Shown: in pieces, positions 37,272-48,602 of the stretch | How positions within the stretch are numbered: position 1 is the stretch's first letter | Layout of the letters: every line of letters starts with the position of its first letter | Source of the DNA: Phorcus lineatus | Taxonomy: Eukaryota; Mollusca; Gastropoda; Trochida; Trochidae | Reading direction: 5' to 3' | DNA length: 64,000 bases | Assembly: GCA_921293015.1 (NCBI GenBank) | Contig: OV121086.1 | Span: 29,126,254 to 29,190,253 of the forward strand | Position numbers and translations under genes: made by a program | The notes under the pieces: generated by a model | Told to the model about the DNA's origin: nothing | The model's input: only the letters and a program-made list of their open reading frames with translations | Databases searched by the model: none

Positions 37272-37329
37272 TCTCTTAAATATATGTGTACACTGTTTAT
37301 TCTCTTAAATATATGTGTACACTGTTTAT
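37272..37329 (+). repeat. 29-bp tandem duplication
   Basis: Two identical 29-base units beginning TCTCTTAAATATATGTGTAC at 37272 and 37301. Confidence 0.95.
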
Positions 37330-37808
37330 TCATTCTTGATTTCGTCTGGGACACACGTTTGCAATTAGCTTTAGATCTTCTGACCATAAATATGTTTTGT
37401 TTACGAATTGACAATTTCCTCTTCACATTCTGATAAGAATACTCAATATTTCACTTACAAATATAACAACCATGACATCAAATCAGTAATTACCGTATAT
37501 GTTATGTGTTTTGCAGATAATGTATCGATCTCTTATGATCATACTGAACTACTTACATTAAGAGTAAAGCTTGAATGTTTTGCGAAAGAGGTCAGTATTC
37601 ACTATTCAATTTGAAATCATATATCAGCAAACAACTGTAATTAACCTAAAACTGTAACAACTGCGTCTCAGAAATCGGCTGCATTTTACTTGATAGCAAT
37701 TTTTGGATATCTATTAATTTCATTTATAGGATAAGTTGTATTGTATGTTTTTTTAATCGTTGAACAACCTAATTTCAATGGAAGAGTGAAAAACATTTTA
37801 CTCATAAG

Positions 37809-38073
37809 AGGTGAGGTGAGGTGAGTTGGTGTTTATCGCCGCTTTCAAGATTATTTCACTTATATCGCGGCTGCTAGTATTATTGCAGGGAGAAAGCCCG
37901 CAACACCATTGTGGCTATTGTGTATTGCGGTGAAACCTGCGAGTATCGGCTGGAACTAGCGAACCATGGGTGGTACTGCGCTGAATTTCAGTGTAGCATT
38001 GCACCCAAACCTTGCACCAGAACAGTTCTCTACTGGAGACAAAGTTGCCGAGCCCCTAGCGGGATTCGAACCA
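37809..38073 (-). mobile_element. SINE-A truncated at the B box
   Basis: Starts on the plus strand with repeated GGTGA pentamers (the tail), then the full body. It ends inside the B box at GGGATTCGAACCA. Flanks TACTCATAAGA (about 37799) and TACTTATAAGA (about 38073) are near-identical and probably the target-site duplication, so the copy was 5'-truncated on insertion. Confidence 0.85.
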
Positions 38074-38650
38074 TACTTATAAGAATATTAAATAAATGTT
38101 GTAAATATTGCGGTAGTTCCCAAGGTTGAAAATAAGAAATACTTTAAAGTGAAAGACTGTACCATTTCTACCATACCCAACATAATACCATGTCTGCCTT
38201 TGAGGTCGACTTTATAGTGACCAGGACAGTGATTTAACCTACATGTCTGCAAGGATCAGCATGGAAAATACGTAATCCGTAAGCTTAAAGGCTACAAAGC
38301 TTATCAAATGTTGCAGCTTAGTTCTTTGAAATACGAAAAACGCTTTAAGGCTCAAATCGATGGTAATATGTCTAAAACAGTGGAACGTAATTGTCATACA
38401 ATAATTTCGTTGTACTGTAATGATTAAAGTCACAGAAATAATAACAAATTTTCAAATACAGTGACTATGAATATATCTTAATATTTCAATATTTTAATTC
38501 AATAAATTGAAATCCCATTCATCATATCATTTAAAATATCTAGAAATACAATTCTTGATGTTCTAATGATTTGGAAAGAAGTCAAAATTAACAGAATGAC
38601 AATAACATTGTCACACAAGTCTATGTAATGATGCAGCCGCTAAATGAGTC

Positions 38651-38890
38651 GTATGTGTTCTGTTAAGAAGACTCAAAGTGCAAGGTGCATATTCGAATAA
38701 AGTTAAGCTTTTAAAACTTACGGAAATAACTAAGCTAATGAATGATGACATTTGAAACGGCGTCGCTAATTGCACAAGTAAGATTGATTGCATCCCATTT
38801 AAGATTTCTAGACCGAAAAACGTCCGTATTATGTCAGAGGTTGTATTGGAATTAATGACGGAGCTACCTCTGTTGGGAGAGAATGATTTA
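38651..38890 (+). repeat. Dispersed repeat R5, copy A
   Basis: Paired in inverted orientation with 40045-40270: GACTCAAAGTGCAAGGTGCA and AGCTACCTCTG-TGGGAGAGA occur in both in corresponding order. The copies lie about 1.15 kb apart. Confidence 0.7.
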
Positions 38891-39799
38891 AGTGAGTAAG
38901 CGAGTTGTTATTTATTTGTTGGTATTTATTAAAGTATTAATCTATTTTTCTGACTTGTAATTTTCAAACGTTTAGTGTATTTGCTTGAAATATCAACCCA
39001 AAAGAATGGGGGTTAGTGTGGGCTTTTTTCGAAATATTTTAAGACAAAGATCCCTTTGTCAGGCAGAGATTTAACATAGTAGTCATTGGGGAAATGATGA
39101 CCTTTTTTGAGAAATCTTAAATTTAAATTAGTTCCTGTATTAAACGTTTTTTAATGTGAAAATATGTTAAAGTAAAAAATATATATGGCAGTGGTTTTTA
39201 GCCGCTACGGCACAGCATATATTGAAACATTTCAATTAAATTATCAACATTCAAGCTATGTTTGTACTAAAATCATGCTTTATCCCACTCATTATCTAAA
39301 AATCTACCTGAACGCATACATACAAATAATATTAATTCAGCAATATCTACTTTCTAAGAGAACCAGAGAATAGAACTTGCTCAAATGATTGTTTCAAAAA
39401 TGCTGAGTCAGCAAAACTGTGAATTACTTCAAAATAAAAATACAACGTTTGTTAATTTTGATGAATATTTAATCAGAAATCATCATTTTCATTTATTATA
39501 TAAGAACATTATGATTTAAGGTTATTTGAGTATTGTAAATGTGACTTGAAAGTTAAAAGTTTGGTCATGCGCAGCAGGTGAGGAGCGAACATCCTTAAGG
39601 CTTTTTTTGCAGTATTTCACCGGTTTATTCTTTGGCTTGAATTCAACTCTAAGGACAATGGTTGACCACCTCTGAATTAGTTCGCCTTATAAGCTTGAAA
39701 TAATTCACGTTTCAAATAAAAGAACAAGCCATACATGATACCTCCATTGAAAAGGATAACCTACATCATCTCAGCGTGGTCTCAGCCAAAGATAACTAA

Positions 39800-39960
39800 C
39801 TCGTGGTTTAGATAAACTATCTTGATTGACTCTGACTGATTGTGGTCAGAACAATGCTTGGTTTAAGCTATCAGACTCTATTCATTGCTAGAGGTGAGGC
39901 AGATTTGAGAGTATTTGCTTCGAAAATTAACTCATATTCAGAATCGCTAGTTGCTCAATC
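39800..39960 (+). repeat. Dispersed repeat R3, short copy D
   Basis: Contains GACTGATTGTGGTCAGAACA and AGACTCTATTCATTGCTAGA, as in copies A and C. Confidence 0.55.
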
Positions 39961-40044
39961 CAATCTCACTTAGGTAATAAAAGCAGGGTATTATTCTGAC
40001 TAAATGGGAATTACAGCAGTCAGAGGTTGATTAAGTAATTGGAA

Positions 40045-40270
40045 TGGATGCATTCGACTCTCTCCCAGCAGAGGTAGCTGCTACATAAATTCCCATACAA
40101 CCTTTGTACCTTAGGTTTCTTGGTCTAGAGATAAAGAACGCTGATTGGATGCAATAAAAGTCAGTTGTACAATAATTCAAATCGCCATAGTTACTTCCAT
40201 AAGCTTTCCAAAAGCTGAACTTTATTCGAGTATGCACCTTGCACTTTGAGTCGTCTGTACAGAACATAAA
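40045..40270 (-). repeat. Dispersed repeat R5, copy B
   Basis: Minus-strand counterpart of 38651-38890. The 78-codon minus frame at 40031-40267 is inside the repeat and is broken in copy A. Confidence 0.7.
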
Positions 40271-40394
40271 CGTCTAATTTTGCGACTGCATCATTGCACA
40301 GGCTTGTCTGACAACAAATATGTTATTCACGCATACGTTGTTTTCATTGACTGAAATATTGCCATGTAGTTCAAGTTGATATTGTGCCGGGAGG

Positions 40395-40480
40395 GAAACT
40401 GCCGGAAACCCGAGAAACCTTCGTATTAGGGCAAAGGTTGTTATATGATGGCGCTACCTCTGTTCGGAGAGAATGGGATG
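40395..40480 (+). repeat. Dispersed repeat R5, partial copy C
   Basis: GGCGCTACCTCTGTTCGGAG and AAGGTTGTTATATGATGG match the 3' third of R5 copy A. Confidence 0.5.
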
Positions 40481-42154
40481 CATCATTACATAGATCGTTA
40501 TTTTAAGGTTATGTTAAAAAGGGATGTGATATATCAACTGTTAAGATTAAAATGACAATAAAATTACTCCATAGGCCATATATTATAAATTTTAAAAGCT
40601 ATAGGTCAATCCATTTGAAAAAACAGATCATTGAGAGTGAGATTGGCCGAATGAGATACTTACTTCATATAGAAACGTTTAGTACTTGATGTAATTCTCA
40701 AATGGTCTAAAGGGTAACACTGTGGACAATTTATGTTTGAATAGAAACATAATACTAATAATTCTGTATACTAATGCTAATACTAAATGTCTCCCTCTGA
40801 TTAAAGTGAATTTTGAGTTCAGAGCACGGGAGACGGTAATTAACACTTTTGTGATTTAAATGCAATGAACAATAATTGATGAATCAAACGTGCTTCTGAT
40901 TTCTGGTAACGTGGTGGTGATTATAGACAGAATGAGGGCTTTATGGGTGTTTAAAATCAGCGGCTATAGTTAAGCTATTTATTTACATGTAGCTAGATTG
41001 GTGTTACGTCTGTTGACATGGTAATGTCATCTTTTAAATATGTTCTTAGTTGTAAGGTGCACTTTCTTCGAAAAAGATACAGGGTATCATTAGGAACTTT
41101 CCGATTTGAAGTTAGGCAGAATGATCAACTATTGATAGAAAAGGACCAAGGTCCGATATGATGACTAAATTAATCAATCAATCTGTGCAACAACTGGCGT
41201 CATGACTGCAGAGCGAAACGTGTAATTGAACTTCATTCCCTATCTTAATCATAGCTCTAGCATGGGCCAGCTGAAGTATCAATATTGCCAGATATCATTT
41301 GGGGCAGGAAATTTTGAGTTGTGGAAATACGGAGAACGATTATTTTCACATATTAATATGTCATAGGTAAACAAAATACCGTTAAGCACAAAATAATGAA
41401 GTAAAATTACTGTTTAACCCCAAGAAACGTTCATGATTGTTCAACAACACCAAGTCAGTAAGTATTTACATTTGTTGTCAACTTCAGATTAATTTGCCTT
41501 ATCAGTACTTTTACAACATAAACTTGGACTGAGCATTGGATGTATTGTAAAAGAAGAGTCGATATTACATATATTAAACTCTCTTTCTTTAAAAAGATTA
41601 CCAAAAGAAACGCCAATAAGGAAAACATTGTAAAAACTCATTTATCTAAACAAAACTCTGTCTTTGACACAGCTGCAGAGTATGTATAGTTTGTAAAAAG
41701 CACATATAATCCATTATTTGAAGAAAGAAGAAACATATTCCTTATTCATGTATCCATTTGTATTGACCACGACAGCGCTCCAAATATAGTGTAATGACAT
41801 CCACCAAAATATAGACGTTTATAGTATTGACCTTATGGTCACTACGTACTAGATCTGTCTGGAGGCCTAAAAACACATGCATGCTGGCTAGAAATGAACA
41901 ATGGTTCATTAATTAGGTAACAACTAACGGTGACTATTTGATGCTATTTTTTACGTAGCAAAATCAAGGAACTAAACAGAGTTTACTCATCTAAAACACA
42001 TGGTTAACATATTATCTTAAACTTACCCTATGCCAAATTTGAAGGTATTCGAATGTCAAACTTAATTTCACAGATTTCAACGTAAGGAATCTATCATATT
42101 GCAATTTGATTGAAATCGATTGCCAACACTTTCAACAACAAAATTGAGTTAATA
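40481..42154. other. AT-rich DNA without a recognised feature
   Basis: No gene or repeat family recognised. Confidence 0.35.
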
Positions 42155-42205
42155 AGGGGGCGGGGTAGCGCAGTGGACTCTGATCAAGATGTTCGTAGAT
42201 CGTAT
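42155..42205 (+). mobile_element. SINE-A head fragment
   Basis: GGGGGCGGGGTAGCGCAGTGG carries a good A box, followed by TGATCAAGATGTTCGTAG. The body is absent, and the rest of a SINE-A begins 260 bases later, so either one SINE was split by an insertion or these are two fragments. Confidence 0.65.
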
Positions 42206-42461
42206 AAAAAATGGTGGAATAAAAATAAACCATAACCAAAAACCAAAGACAACATACCTGATATTATGCCTCCTTTCACAGATGACAGCCGTCATTAGTG
42301 TCATTTCGCTAACATTGTACAGGAAACTTTAAACATGAATCACATCAATAAGCAGGACGGGCTGTTATCACACAATATGTTACAGCGTAGATTAAATAAA
42401 GAACGATATCTTCAACAGGTTAGTAATATAGATCTTTTCTCAACCTTTTTTGTCTTTGAAG

Positions 42462-42735
42462 TTCGGTTTCAGATCAAAAGGTGCGGGGTTCGAATCCTGC
42501 TCGACAACTTTGTCTGCACCAGAGAACTGTTCTATACGCAGAAAGGTTTGTGTGCAATAAACTGAATTTCAGCTCGGTACCGCCAATGGTTTATTAGTTC
42601 TAGTCGATGTTTCCCCGCAAAGTATAGCCACAATAGCGTTGCAGGCTTTCTCTCTGCAATAATACTAGCAGCCGTTATTTAAGTAAAATACTCTTGAAAG
42701 CGGTGTTGACCTCCAAATCAACTCACCTCCGTCTC
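42462..42735 (+). mobile_element. SINE-A lacking the A box
   Basis: Begins TTCGGTTTCAGATCAAAAGG with B box GGTTCGAATCC and continues through the body to GAAAGCGGTGTTGAC and AACTCACCTCC. If joined to 42155-42180 it would make one complete SINE with about 280 bases of foreign sequence between A and B boxes. Confidence 0.8.
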
Positions 42736-42769
42736 ATCAAATGATATGGATTATATGGTTATTCAGTGC

Positions 42770-43035
42770 AATATATAACTAACCTTAACAATCTTTGTGT
42801 AGATATTAATCAATGATGGTTCTGGGAATAAAGTGTCACTATCTATTACATTGGTCCGTTTTGCCCCGATGGTAAAGTGCAACCATACATCTATCACACC
42901 AGGGAATGATTGGGTGTACTGGAAATAGTTATCAAACTTCTCATTATCACCCTTGCAAGTGTCCAAATTTGCTCAGAGACTGACCAACGCGGCTGTGAAG
43001 TACATCTCCAGGAGGATCTCCTAGCGGCACGAATA
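42770..43035 (+). repeat. Dispersed repeat R4, copy B
   Basis: Same-orientation match to 35190-35460. Overlapping short open frames on both strands (42763-43110) are artefacts of the repeat. Confidence 0.7.
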
Positions 43036-43692
43036 TTGAAATCCCGCAATAGTTCAGCAAATGAAAACACCACATGTATAAATAGCATATGCGTTTTCAA
43101 CGAGGCCTGACTGTAAAAATGATATCGATCACTCAGTTCGATCCCATTTTATGTATCTACATTATTAACGCAGAAAGGTTGTCTTTATATTGCACAAAGG
43201 AATAACTTTACATGTACACAATTTAATCCTCTTTTGAATAAAATTAGTTAAGTTTAGTGTTATTTGACTTGCAATATAAAGCAATTAATTAGTTTCCCAA
43301 AAATGCTCAGAATATCAAAAACATTGACCAATGAACAAATAATGTGATTAGCTGACGTGACTGACATTAAACGAAGAAGTTCCTCAACATGATTCTGAAA
43401 TTTTGAAAAAAATATACAAAATTAAACAGCTATTAATCTTGAAGGGGTTTACATGTTGTTTTGACATGCCTTTTTAACGTTGTTTTTAAGAGTTCTAAAG
43501 ATACCACATTGGAAATATTTGCATGTGATGTACACCGCAATAATTTCAAATCAAACCTTCTTATCTTAAAAAAAAGTTCAGAATAACGCTCGTATCAAAA
43601 GGCATCAATCGACAACTAAGTCTTATCACATTCCCAGTTTCATGAAATAATAGTATTCATACTAAATATTTAAAATAGAGCCATGGGCTCTG
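43036..43692. other. AT-rich DNA without a recognised feature
   Basis: No gene recognised. Confidence 0.3.
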
Positions 43693-43814
43693 TAGCTCAT
43701 CAGACTTTTGATGGAAATAGGTGTTTGGGTTTAGACCATGAGGTCATGGGCAGTGTAGGAAAGATAGCCTGTCCCAACGTCCGAGTTATTCACAAATAAA
43801 AAAGGCCCATTGCC

Positions 43815-44945
43815 CATTTGGGGTCAAGGGGTCACCGAACCTACAATTCAGAATCCCCATTGTCCAAGGAATCTACACACAACTATTAAGCTATCAAGAC
43901 CTTTTGGAACTGGAGAAGAAGATGAAAGTAGAATTTTAAGGTTTTGACCCCTGTGACCCTGTTTGGGGTCAAGTGGTCACCAAACCTACAATTTAGAATC
44001 CCAAGTGTCCAAGGAGTCTTCACACAATTTTTCAGCTCTCTAGACCTATTGGAACTAGGGAAAAAGATGAAATTAGGTTTTTTAGGTTTTGACCCCTGTG
44101 ACCCCATTTGCGGTCATGGGGTCACCAAACCTACAATTTAGAATCCCCATTGGCCAAGGAGTCTACACACACCTTTTCAGCTCTCTAGACCTTTTGGAAC
44201 TAGGAAAAAAGATGAAATTAGGTTTTTTAGGTTTTGACCCCTGTGACCCCATTTGGGGTCATGGGGTCACCAAACCTACAATGTAGAATCCCAAGTGTCC
44301 AAGGAGTCTTCACACAATTTTTCAGCTCTCTAGACCTATTGGAACTAGGGAAAAAGATGAAATTAGGTTTTTTAGGTTTTGACCCCTGTGACCCCATTTG
44401 GGGTCATGGGGTCACCAAACCTACAATTTAGAATCTCCAGTGCCCAAGGAGTCTACACACAACTATTCAGCTCTCTGGACCTTTTGGAACTGGAGAAGAA
44501 GATGAAAATAGGTTTTTCATGTTTTGACCCCTGTGACCTCATTTGGGGTCATGGGGTCACAAAATCTACAATTTAGAATCTCCAGTGCCCAAGGAGTCTA
44601 CACACAACTTTTCAGCTCTCTGGACCTTTTGGAACTGGAGAAGAAGATGAAAATAGGTTTTTCATGTTTTGACCCCTGTGACCTCATTTGGGGTCATGGG
44701 GTCACAAAATCTACAATTTAGAATCTCCAGTGCCCAAGGAGTCTACACACAACTTTTCAGCTCTCTGGACCTTTTGGAACTGGAGAAGAAGATTAAAATA
44801 GATTTTTAAGGTTTTGACCCTTGTGACCCCATTTGGGGTCATGGGGTCACGAAATCTACAATTTAGAATCCCCATTTGCCAAGGAGTATGCACATAAATT
44901 TTCAGCTCTCTAGAGTCATTGGTTCTGGAGAAGAAGTCGAAAAAG
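43815..44945 (+). repeat. 145-bp satellite-like array, about eight units
   Basis: The GGGGTCA motif recurs at 43820, 43965, 44110, 44255, 44400, 44545, 44690 and 44835, a strict 145-base period. Each unit contains TGACCCCATTTGGGGTCA, a perfect 7-bp stem with a 4-base loop, then CCTACAATTTAGAATC and CTGGAGAAGAAGATGAAA. Units at 44400-44690 are most alike, suggesting recent homogenisation. The chain of 65-codon frames starting every 145 bases is an artefact of the period. Confidence 0.95.
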
Positions 44946-44955
44946 TGAAAAGTTT

Positions 44956-44994
44956 ACGGATGGACGGACGGACGGATGGACGGACGCCGGACGC
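44956..44994 (+). repeat. ACGG/ACGC-type microsatellite
   Basis: An imperfect run of GGAC/GGAT tetranucleotides that ends GGACGCCGGACGCC, between the 145-bp array and the right terminus. Confidence 0.9.
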
Positions 44995-45164
44995 CTTGCC
45001 ATGCCATAAGCCCATCGGGTCTTTCAGACCTGATGAGCTAATAAGGTGGGGCCAGAAAAGGTCTAACCTCAATATGCACCAAGTTCTGTTCAATGGAAAC
45101 CAGAAAACAATTTCGGAATTATCAAAACGAGTCCAAATTCTTTCCATGGAAAGTAGGTTGGGTG

Positions 45165-45655
45165 AGTTAGGGTTTAACGCCGCCTTCAAGAGTATTTCAC
45201 TTATATCGTGGCTGCTAGTATCATTGCAGGAAGAAAGTCTGCAACGCTTTTGTAGCTATGCTTTGCGGTGAACCTGCGAGCATCCGCTGGAGGTGAGTTG
45301 GTGTTAAACGCCGCTTTCAAGATTATTTCACTTATATCGCGGCTGCTAGTATTAGTGCAGGGAGAAAGCCCGCAACACCATTGTGGCTATGCATTGCGGT
45401 GAAACCTGCGAGCATCGGCTGGAACTAGCGAACCATGGGTGGTACTGCGCTGAATTTCAGTGTAGCATTGCACCCAAACCTGACTGCGTGTAGAACAGTT
45501 CTCTACTGCAGATAAAGTTGCCGAGCCCCTGGCGGGATTCGAACCACGGACCTCCTGATCCGAAGCCGAACACGCTAACCACTGCGCTATCCCGCCCCTT
45601 CGCATCCGCTGGAACTAGCGAACTATGGGTGGTACTGCGCTAAAATTCAGTGAGA
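45165..45655 (-). mobile_element. Older SINE-A, interrupted by a second SINE-A
   Basis: The 3' half lies at 45165-45291 and its continuation at 45602-45655 (GCTGGAACTAGCGAAC..). The break is exactly filled by the complete SINE-A at 45292-45601. The outer copy stops before the tRNA-like head. Confidence 0.88.
45292..45601 (-). mobile_element. Complete SINE-A nested in another SINE-A
   Basis: The 12-mer GCATCCGCTGGA lies on both sides (45280-45291 and 45602-45613) as a perfect target-site duplication. The minus strand begins GGGGCGGGATAGCGCAGTGG with intact A box and B box (GGTTCGAATCC) and ends with the GGCGTTTAACACCAACTC tail. It is clearly younger than its host SINE. Confidence 0.93.
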
Positions 45656-45764
45656 CTCCAGTTGGTATAATCAAGTTTCCGTCTCATTTCTTTGAGACAA
45701 AGCATATGTGGGTCATCACTTAATCTCATCATAACACTTTGTATGTTTTGAAGTGTGCTCTAAG

Positions 45765-45965
45765 GTTCGATAATCCTGTGGATTTGCTAGCGTATTCAAG
45801 TTTACCAACTCCAAATTATCACCGCAATTACATGATCAGGTGCATTAGCTGTCACTGATTGAACCTACTTATGTGGAAAGTTTTCAAACTCGATCATGAA
45901 GTAGTGTGTTGAAGTCAATATAGTGTATACTACATTCCGCAAGCGTTGTGCGTATGATTTTTGGA
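45765..45965 (+). repeat. Dispersed repeat R6, copy A
   Basis: Matches 49420-49620 through CAATTACATGATCAGG, TATTGAACCT-like, TATGTGGAAAGTTT, GATCATGAAGT and GAAGTCAATA blocks in the same order. Confidence 0.65.
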
Positions 45966-46136
45966 TAAAAAAATGTAAGTTTCAAATTTTTTTTATATGG
46001 AAAGATCATTTACAAGTTTTAAGACAAATGCGTTTCTGTCAACTAGTGAAATACATTGCGGTATTGTCATATGAATTAACAGTTCCTAGTAATTATTGTT
46101 TGACCTTCAGTCTATGTCTTTGTGATAAGACATATC

Positions 46137-46441
46137 AGTGAGTGAGTGAGTTTGGGTTCAACGCGTTTTGAACAATATTTGTTGAAATATTAAACACTCA
46201 AGCATCCAAAAGAAAGTGGATAGATCAGGGAGACAAGTGATGGTAAGGATGGGGCAAAAGACTAAAAAATGGAATAGTGGGGGAAGGACAGCAGGATTCA
46301 GAACCAATCCATTATGGTCTGGCATCTACCCGTCCAGCTTAGGTCCCCTTAGCTCCGGCCGGCATAGCTCTCGGAGTATGAAACCTTCTGCTTTTTAAGA
46401 CTGGCATAGCTCTCGGAGTATGAAACCGTCTGCTTTTTAAG
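46137..46441 (-). mobile_element. SINE-B copy with internal 42-bp duplication
   Basis: Plus strand begins GTGAGTGAGTGAGTTTGGG, then TTTTGAACAATATTT, AAGCATCCAAAAGA, TGGTCTGGCATCTACCCGTC and GGCATAGCTCTCGGAGTATG. The last block is duplicated (46361-46402 and 46403-46441). The open frame at 46216-46398 is within the SINE. Confidence 0.8.
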
Positions 46442-46564
46442 GTCTAAAAACTAAGATCTTGTGTATAGAGCCCTGACGAGGATTATAATAAGTTGATTTT
46501 AAGACCCTGTGACCATTTATAAAATTAATTATATAGCCTTATTGAAGGTCGACTCAAATGTTAT

Positions 46565-46655
46565 ATTACGGGCAGGATAGAACACTGGTTAGAGCGTTTG
46601 GGTTTCGATCGGGAGGAATCCCGCCAGGGGCTCGGCAACTTTGTCTGCAGAGTCC
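46565..46655 (+). mobile_element. SINE-A head fragment
   Basis: GGGCAGGATAGAACACTGG and GAATCCCGCCAGGGGCTCGG followed by CAACTTTGTCTGCAG; the rest of the body is absent. A and B boxes are degenerate. Confidence 0.7.
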
Positions 46656-46699
46656 AGTCTGGCTCATAACTTCTAAAGTTATTATTTGATTTTAATCAA

Positions 46700-46860
46700 G
46701 GTGAGGTGAGGTGAATTGGTGTTTAACGCCGCTTTCAAGATTATTTCACTTATATCGCGGCTGCTAGTATTAGTGCAGGGAGAAAGCCCACAACACCATT
46801 GTGGCTATGCATTGCGGTGAAACCTACGAGCATCGGCTGGAACTAGCAAACCATGGGTGG
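46700..46860 (-). mobile_element. 5'-truncated SINE-A with short target duplications
   Basis: Holds only the 3' half, from the GGTGAGGTGAGG tail to AGCAAACCATGGGTGG. GATTTTAAT occurs at 46688-46696 and 46861-46869, which is probably the target-site duplication, so this half-length copy was inserted as such. Confidence 0.85.
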
Positions 46861-47488
46861 GATTTTAATAAAATGTGGAATTATGATCTATAAATATATG
46901 TAATGAGTAACAACTGCAACGATATTTTCTCGTATTTTAAAATGTGTCTAAACATGTGGTGTCTCTTCTGGGATTTGAGTGTGTACTATGATCACAATCA
47001 AGATAATTTTCATTTAGATGATGTGAGTTTGTCCAAAGTTGATGTCATTTAGTTTTGATTAAACAGTTTCCTTCTATTATTCCTCACAGCATTGTACACA
47101 TTACATATCATTCAGCCAACTCATATTTTCTGTTTGATGGTTCAAAAGCCTTTCCTAACGTTTGTTCATCATTTAGAGCACATTTTAAAGGAATTTGATT
47201 TCATTCCCATACCTTTAAAAGAACACTTTCCAATGGCAGTATTCTCTCATAAAATCGTCAAACTGTACATACATGTGGTAAAAGCTTTTTAAGACAATAA
47301 AATGAAAAGGATTTACCGGAACATCAAAGAGTAAATAAATGTGTTAGAAGGTTCCATTTATGATATAGACCCACACGTTTTTCTTTTGAACATTAGAAAC
47401 TTCCTCGGATAAAGCTTGGTTGATGTTTAATGTTTGTCTTAATCAACAGAATACCTTTGAATTAAAGTTATGAAATCTTTCTAAGAAG

Positions 47489-47610
47489 AAGTGAGTGAGT
47501 TGGGGTTAAACATGTTTTTAACAATACTCCAGTTATTAAACACTAGGATGACAAGAATCCTAAAAGCAGATGACAGACCTGGGAGAAAGGGAGATGGAAA
47601 GACAGGAATA
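47489..47610 (-). mobile_element. SINE-B 3' fragment
   Basis: GTGAGTGAGTTGGGGTTAAA, TTTAACAATACTCCAG and GATGACAAGAATCC follow the SINE-B 3' half, diverged. Overlapping open frames on both strands at 47481-47723 are artefacts. Confidence 0.75.
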
Positions 47611-47910
47611 ATACAGTTTTCAAATACAGATGTTTGGATACGATTAATATATATTCCTGCAACTAATTTGACTGTTAACGGAAATATTCTATTTATGAGA
47701 TATATGCTCTTGTGAATAATCATTATTATGATTATTGTTATAAACTGTATGATATCAATATGAACTTTAATATTACCTCTGCTTTGTACTCCTCTTGGAG
47801 CTTAAAGAATTTCAAGACGGCACATATTTAAAATGGATAGTCGGGAGATAAAGTGTTTATAGGCATACTGAATGAGTGCACATTTGTTTGATAATTGCAA
47901 TCTCTTTTTT

Positions 47911-48130
47911 ACTTATTTCTAAATATTTAGAGTATCTTAATTTTTTCCCCTTTCGTGTGTTATGGCTAGTATCAGAATCTTTATTACTTATTTCTAAATA
48001 TTTAGAGTATCTTAATTTTTTTCCCTTTCGTGTGTTATGGCTAGTATCAGAATCTTTATTACTTATTTCTAAATATTTAGAGTATCTTAATTTTTTTCCC
48101 TTTCGTTTGTTATGGCTAGTATCATAATCC
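47911..48130. repeat. 75-bp tandem repeat, three units
   Basis: Units start ACTTATTTCTAAATATTTAG at 47911, 47986 and 48061, almost identical. Because 75 is divisible by three, both strands stay open, giving 25-residue repeats in each. Each unit contains the palindrome CTAAATATTTAG. No start context, signal or homology supports a gene. Confidence 0.95.
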
Positions 48131-48359
48131 ATATTATTTATGTGTAGATGATAAAAATTAAAACTGATTGTCGGTTGAAAAGTTGAAGTTGCAGTTTTGA
48201 ATTACCAGTGTATATTGATTTTATTGTTATCGAAGTAATCTTCTCCAGGGGATACATGTCGAATCAGCAAAGTAGGTTATAAGCTATAAAATACAAATCA
48301 CAAGGTACATCTGTGTTGGCAAATAAGATAAAACATCTTTAGAAAGCTAGATATATATA

Positions 48360-48602
48360 GGTGAGTTGATATGTGGTTTAACGAGCTTTCAGGTGAATTT
48401 CACTTAAATCGCGGCTGCTTGTATTATTTCAGGGAGAAACACGCAAAAACATTGAAGCAATGCATTGTGGTGAAACCTGCGAGCATCGGCTAAAACTAGC
48501 GAGCCATTGGTGGTACTGCGCTGAAATTCATGGAAGTAATGCACACAAACCTTAATTCGTGTAGAACAATTCCTTACTGCAGACAAACTTGCCGAGCTGG
48601 CT
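48360..48602 (-). mobile_element. SINE-A lacking the tRNA-like head
   Basis: Contains the 3' tail, GCGGCTGCTTGTATTAT, CATCGGCTAAAACTAGCGAG and GACAAACTTGCCGAG, ending before the B box. Diverged. Confidence 0.82.

Larger units (their letters stand above)
43693..45040 (+). mobile_element. Pearl/Helentron-like non-autonomous element with tandem core
   Basis: Terminal 11-mers are inverted: TAGCTCATCAG at 43693-43703 and CTGATGAGCTA at 45030-45040. Between them lie a left flank, eight 145-bp units, an ACGG/ACGC-type microsatellite, and a right end with a hairpin (CATCGGGTCT-TTC-AGACCTGATG). Bivalve 'pearl' elements, regarded as non-autonomous Helentron relatives, share this order: tandem core, tetranucleotide microsatellite, terminal hairpin. 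No coding sequence is needed or seen. The class is inferred from architecture. Confidence 0.65.

Noticed and set aside
43944-44721. Chain of overlapping 65-codon plus-strand frames with near-identical peptides (MTPVTPFGVMGSPNLQFRI)
   Set aside because: They start every 145 bases and simply translate the tandem repeat unit; there is no start context, no domain, and the minus strand is similarly open.
45387-45605. Minus frame with GIAQWLACSASDQEVRGSNP, which resembles many database 'proteins'
   Set aside because: This is the well-known false translation of a tRNA-like A-box/B-box region in a SINE.
47857-48132. 91-codon minus frame with three 25-residue repeats, and an 83-codon plus frame over the same bases
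   Set aside because: Period 75 is divisible by three, so a repeat without stops is open on both strands. Not evidence for a repeat protein.
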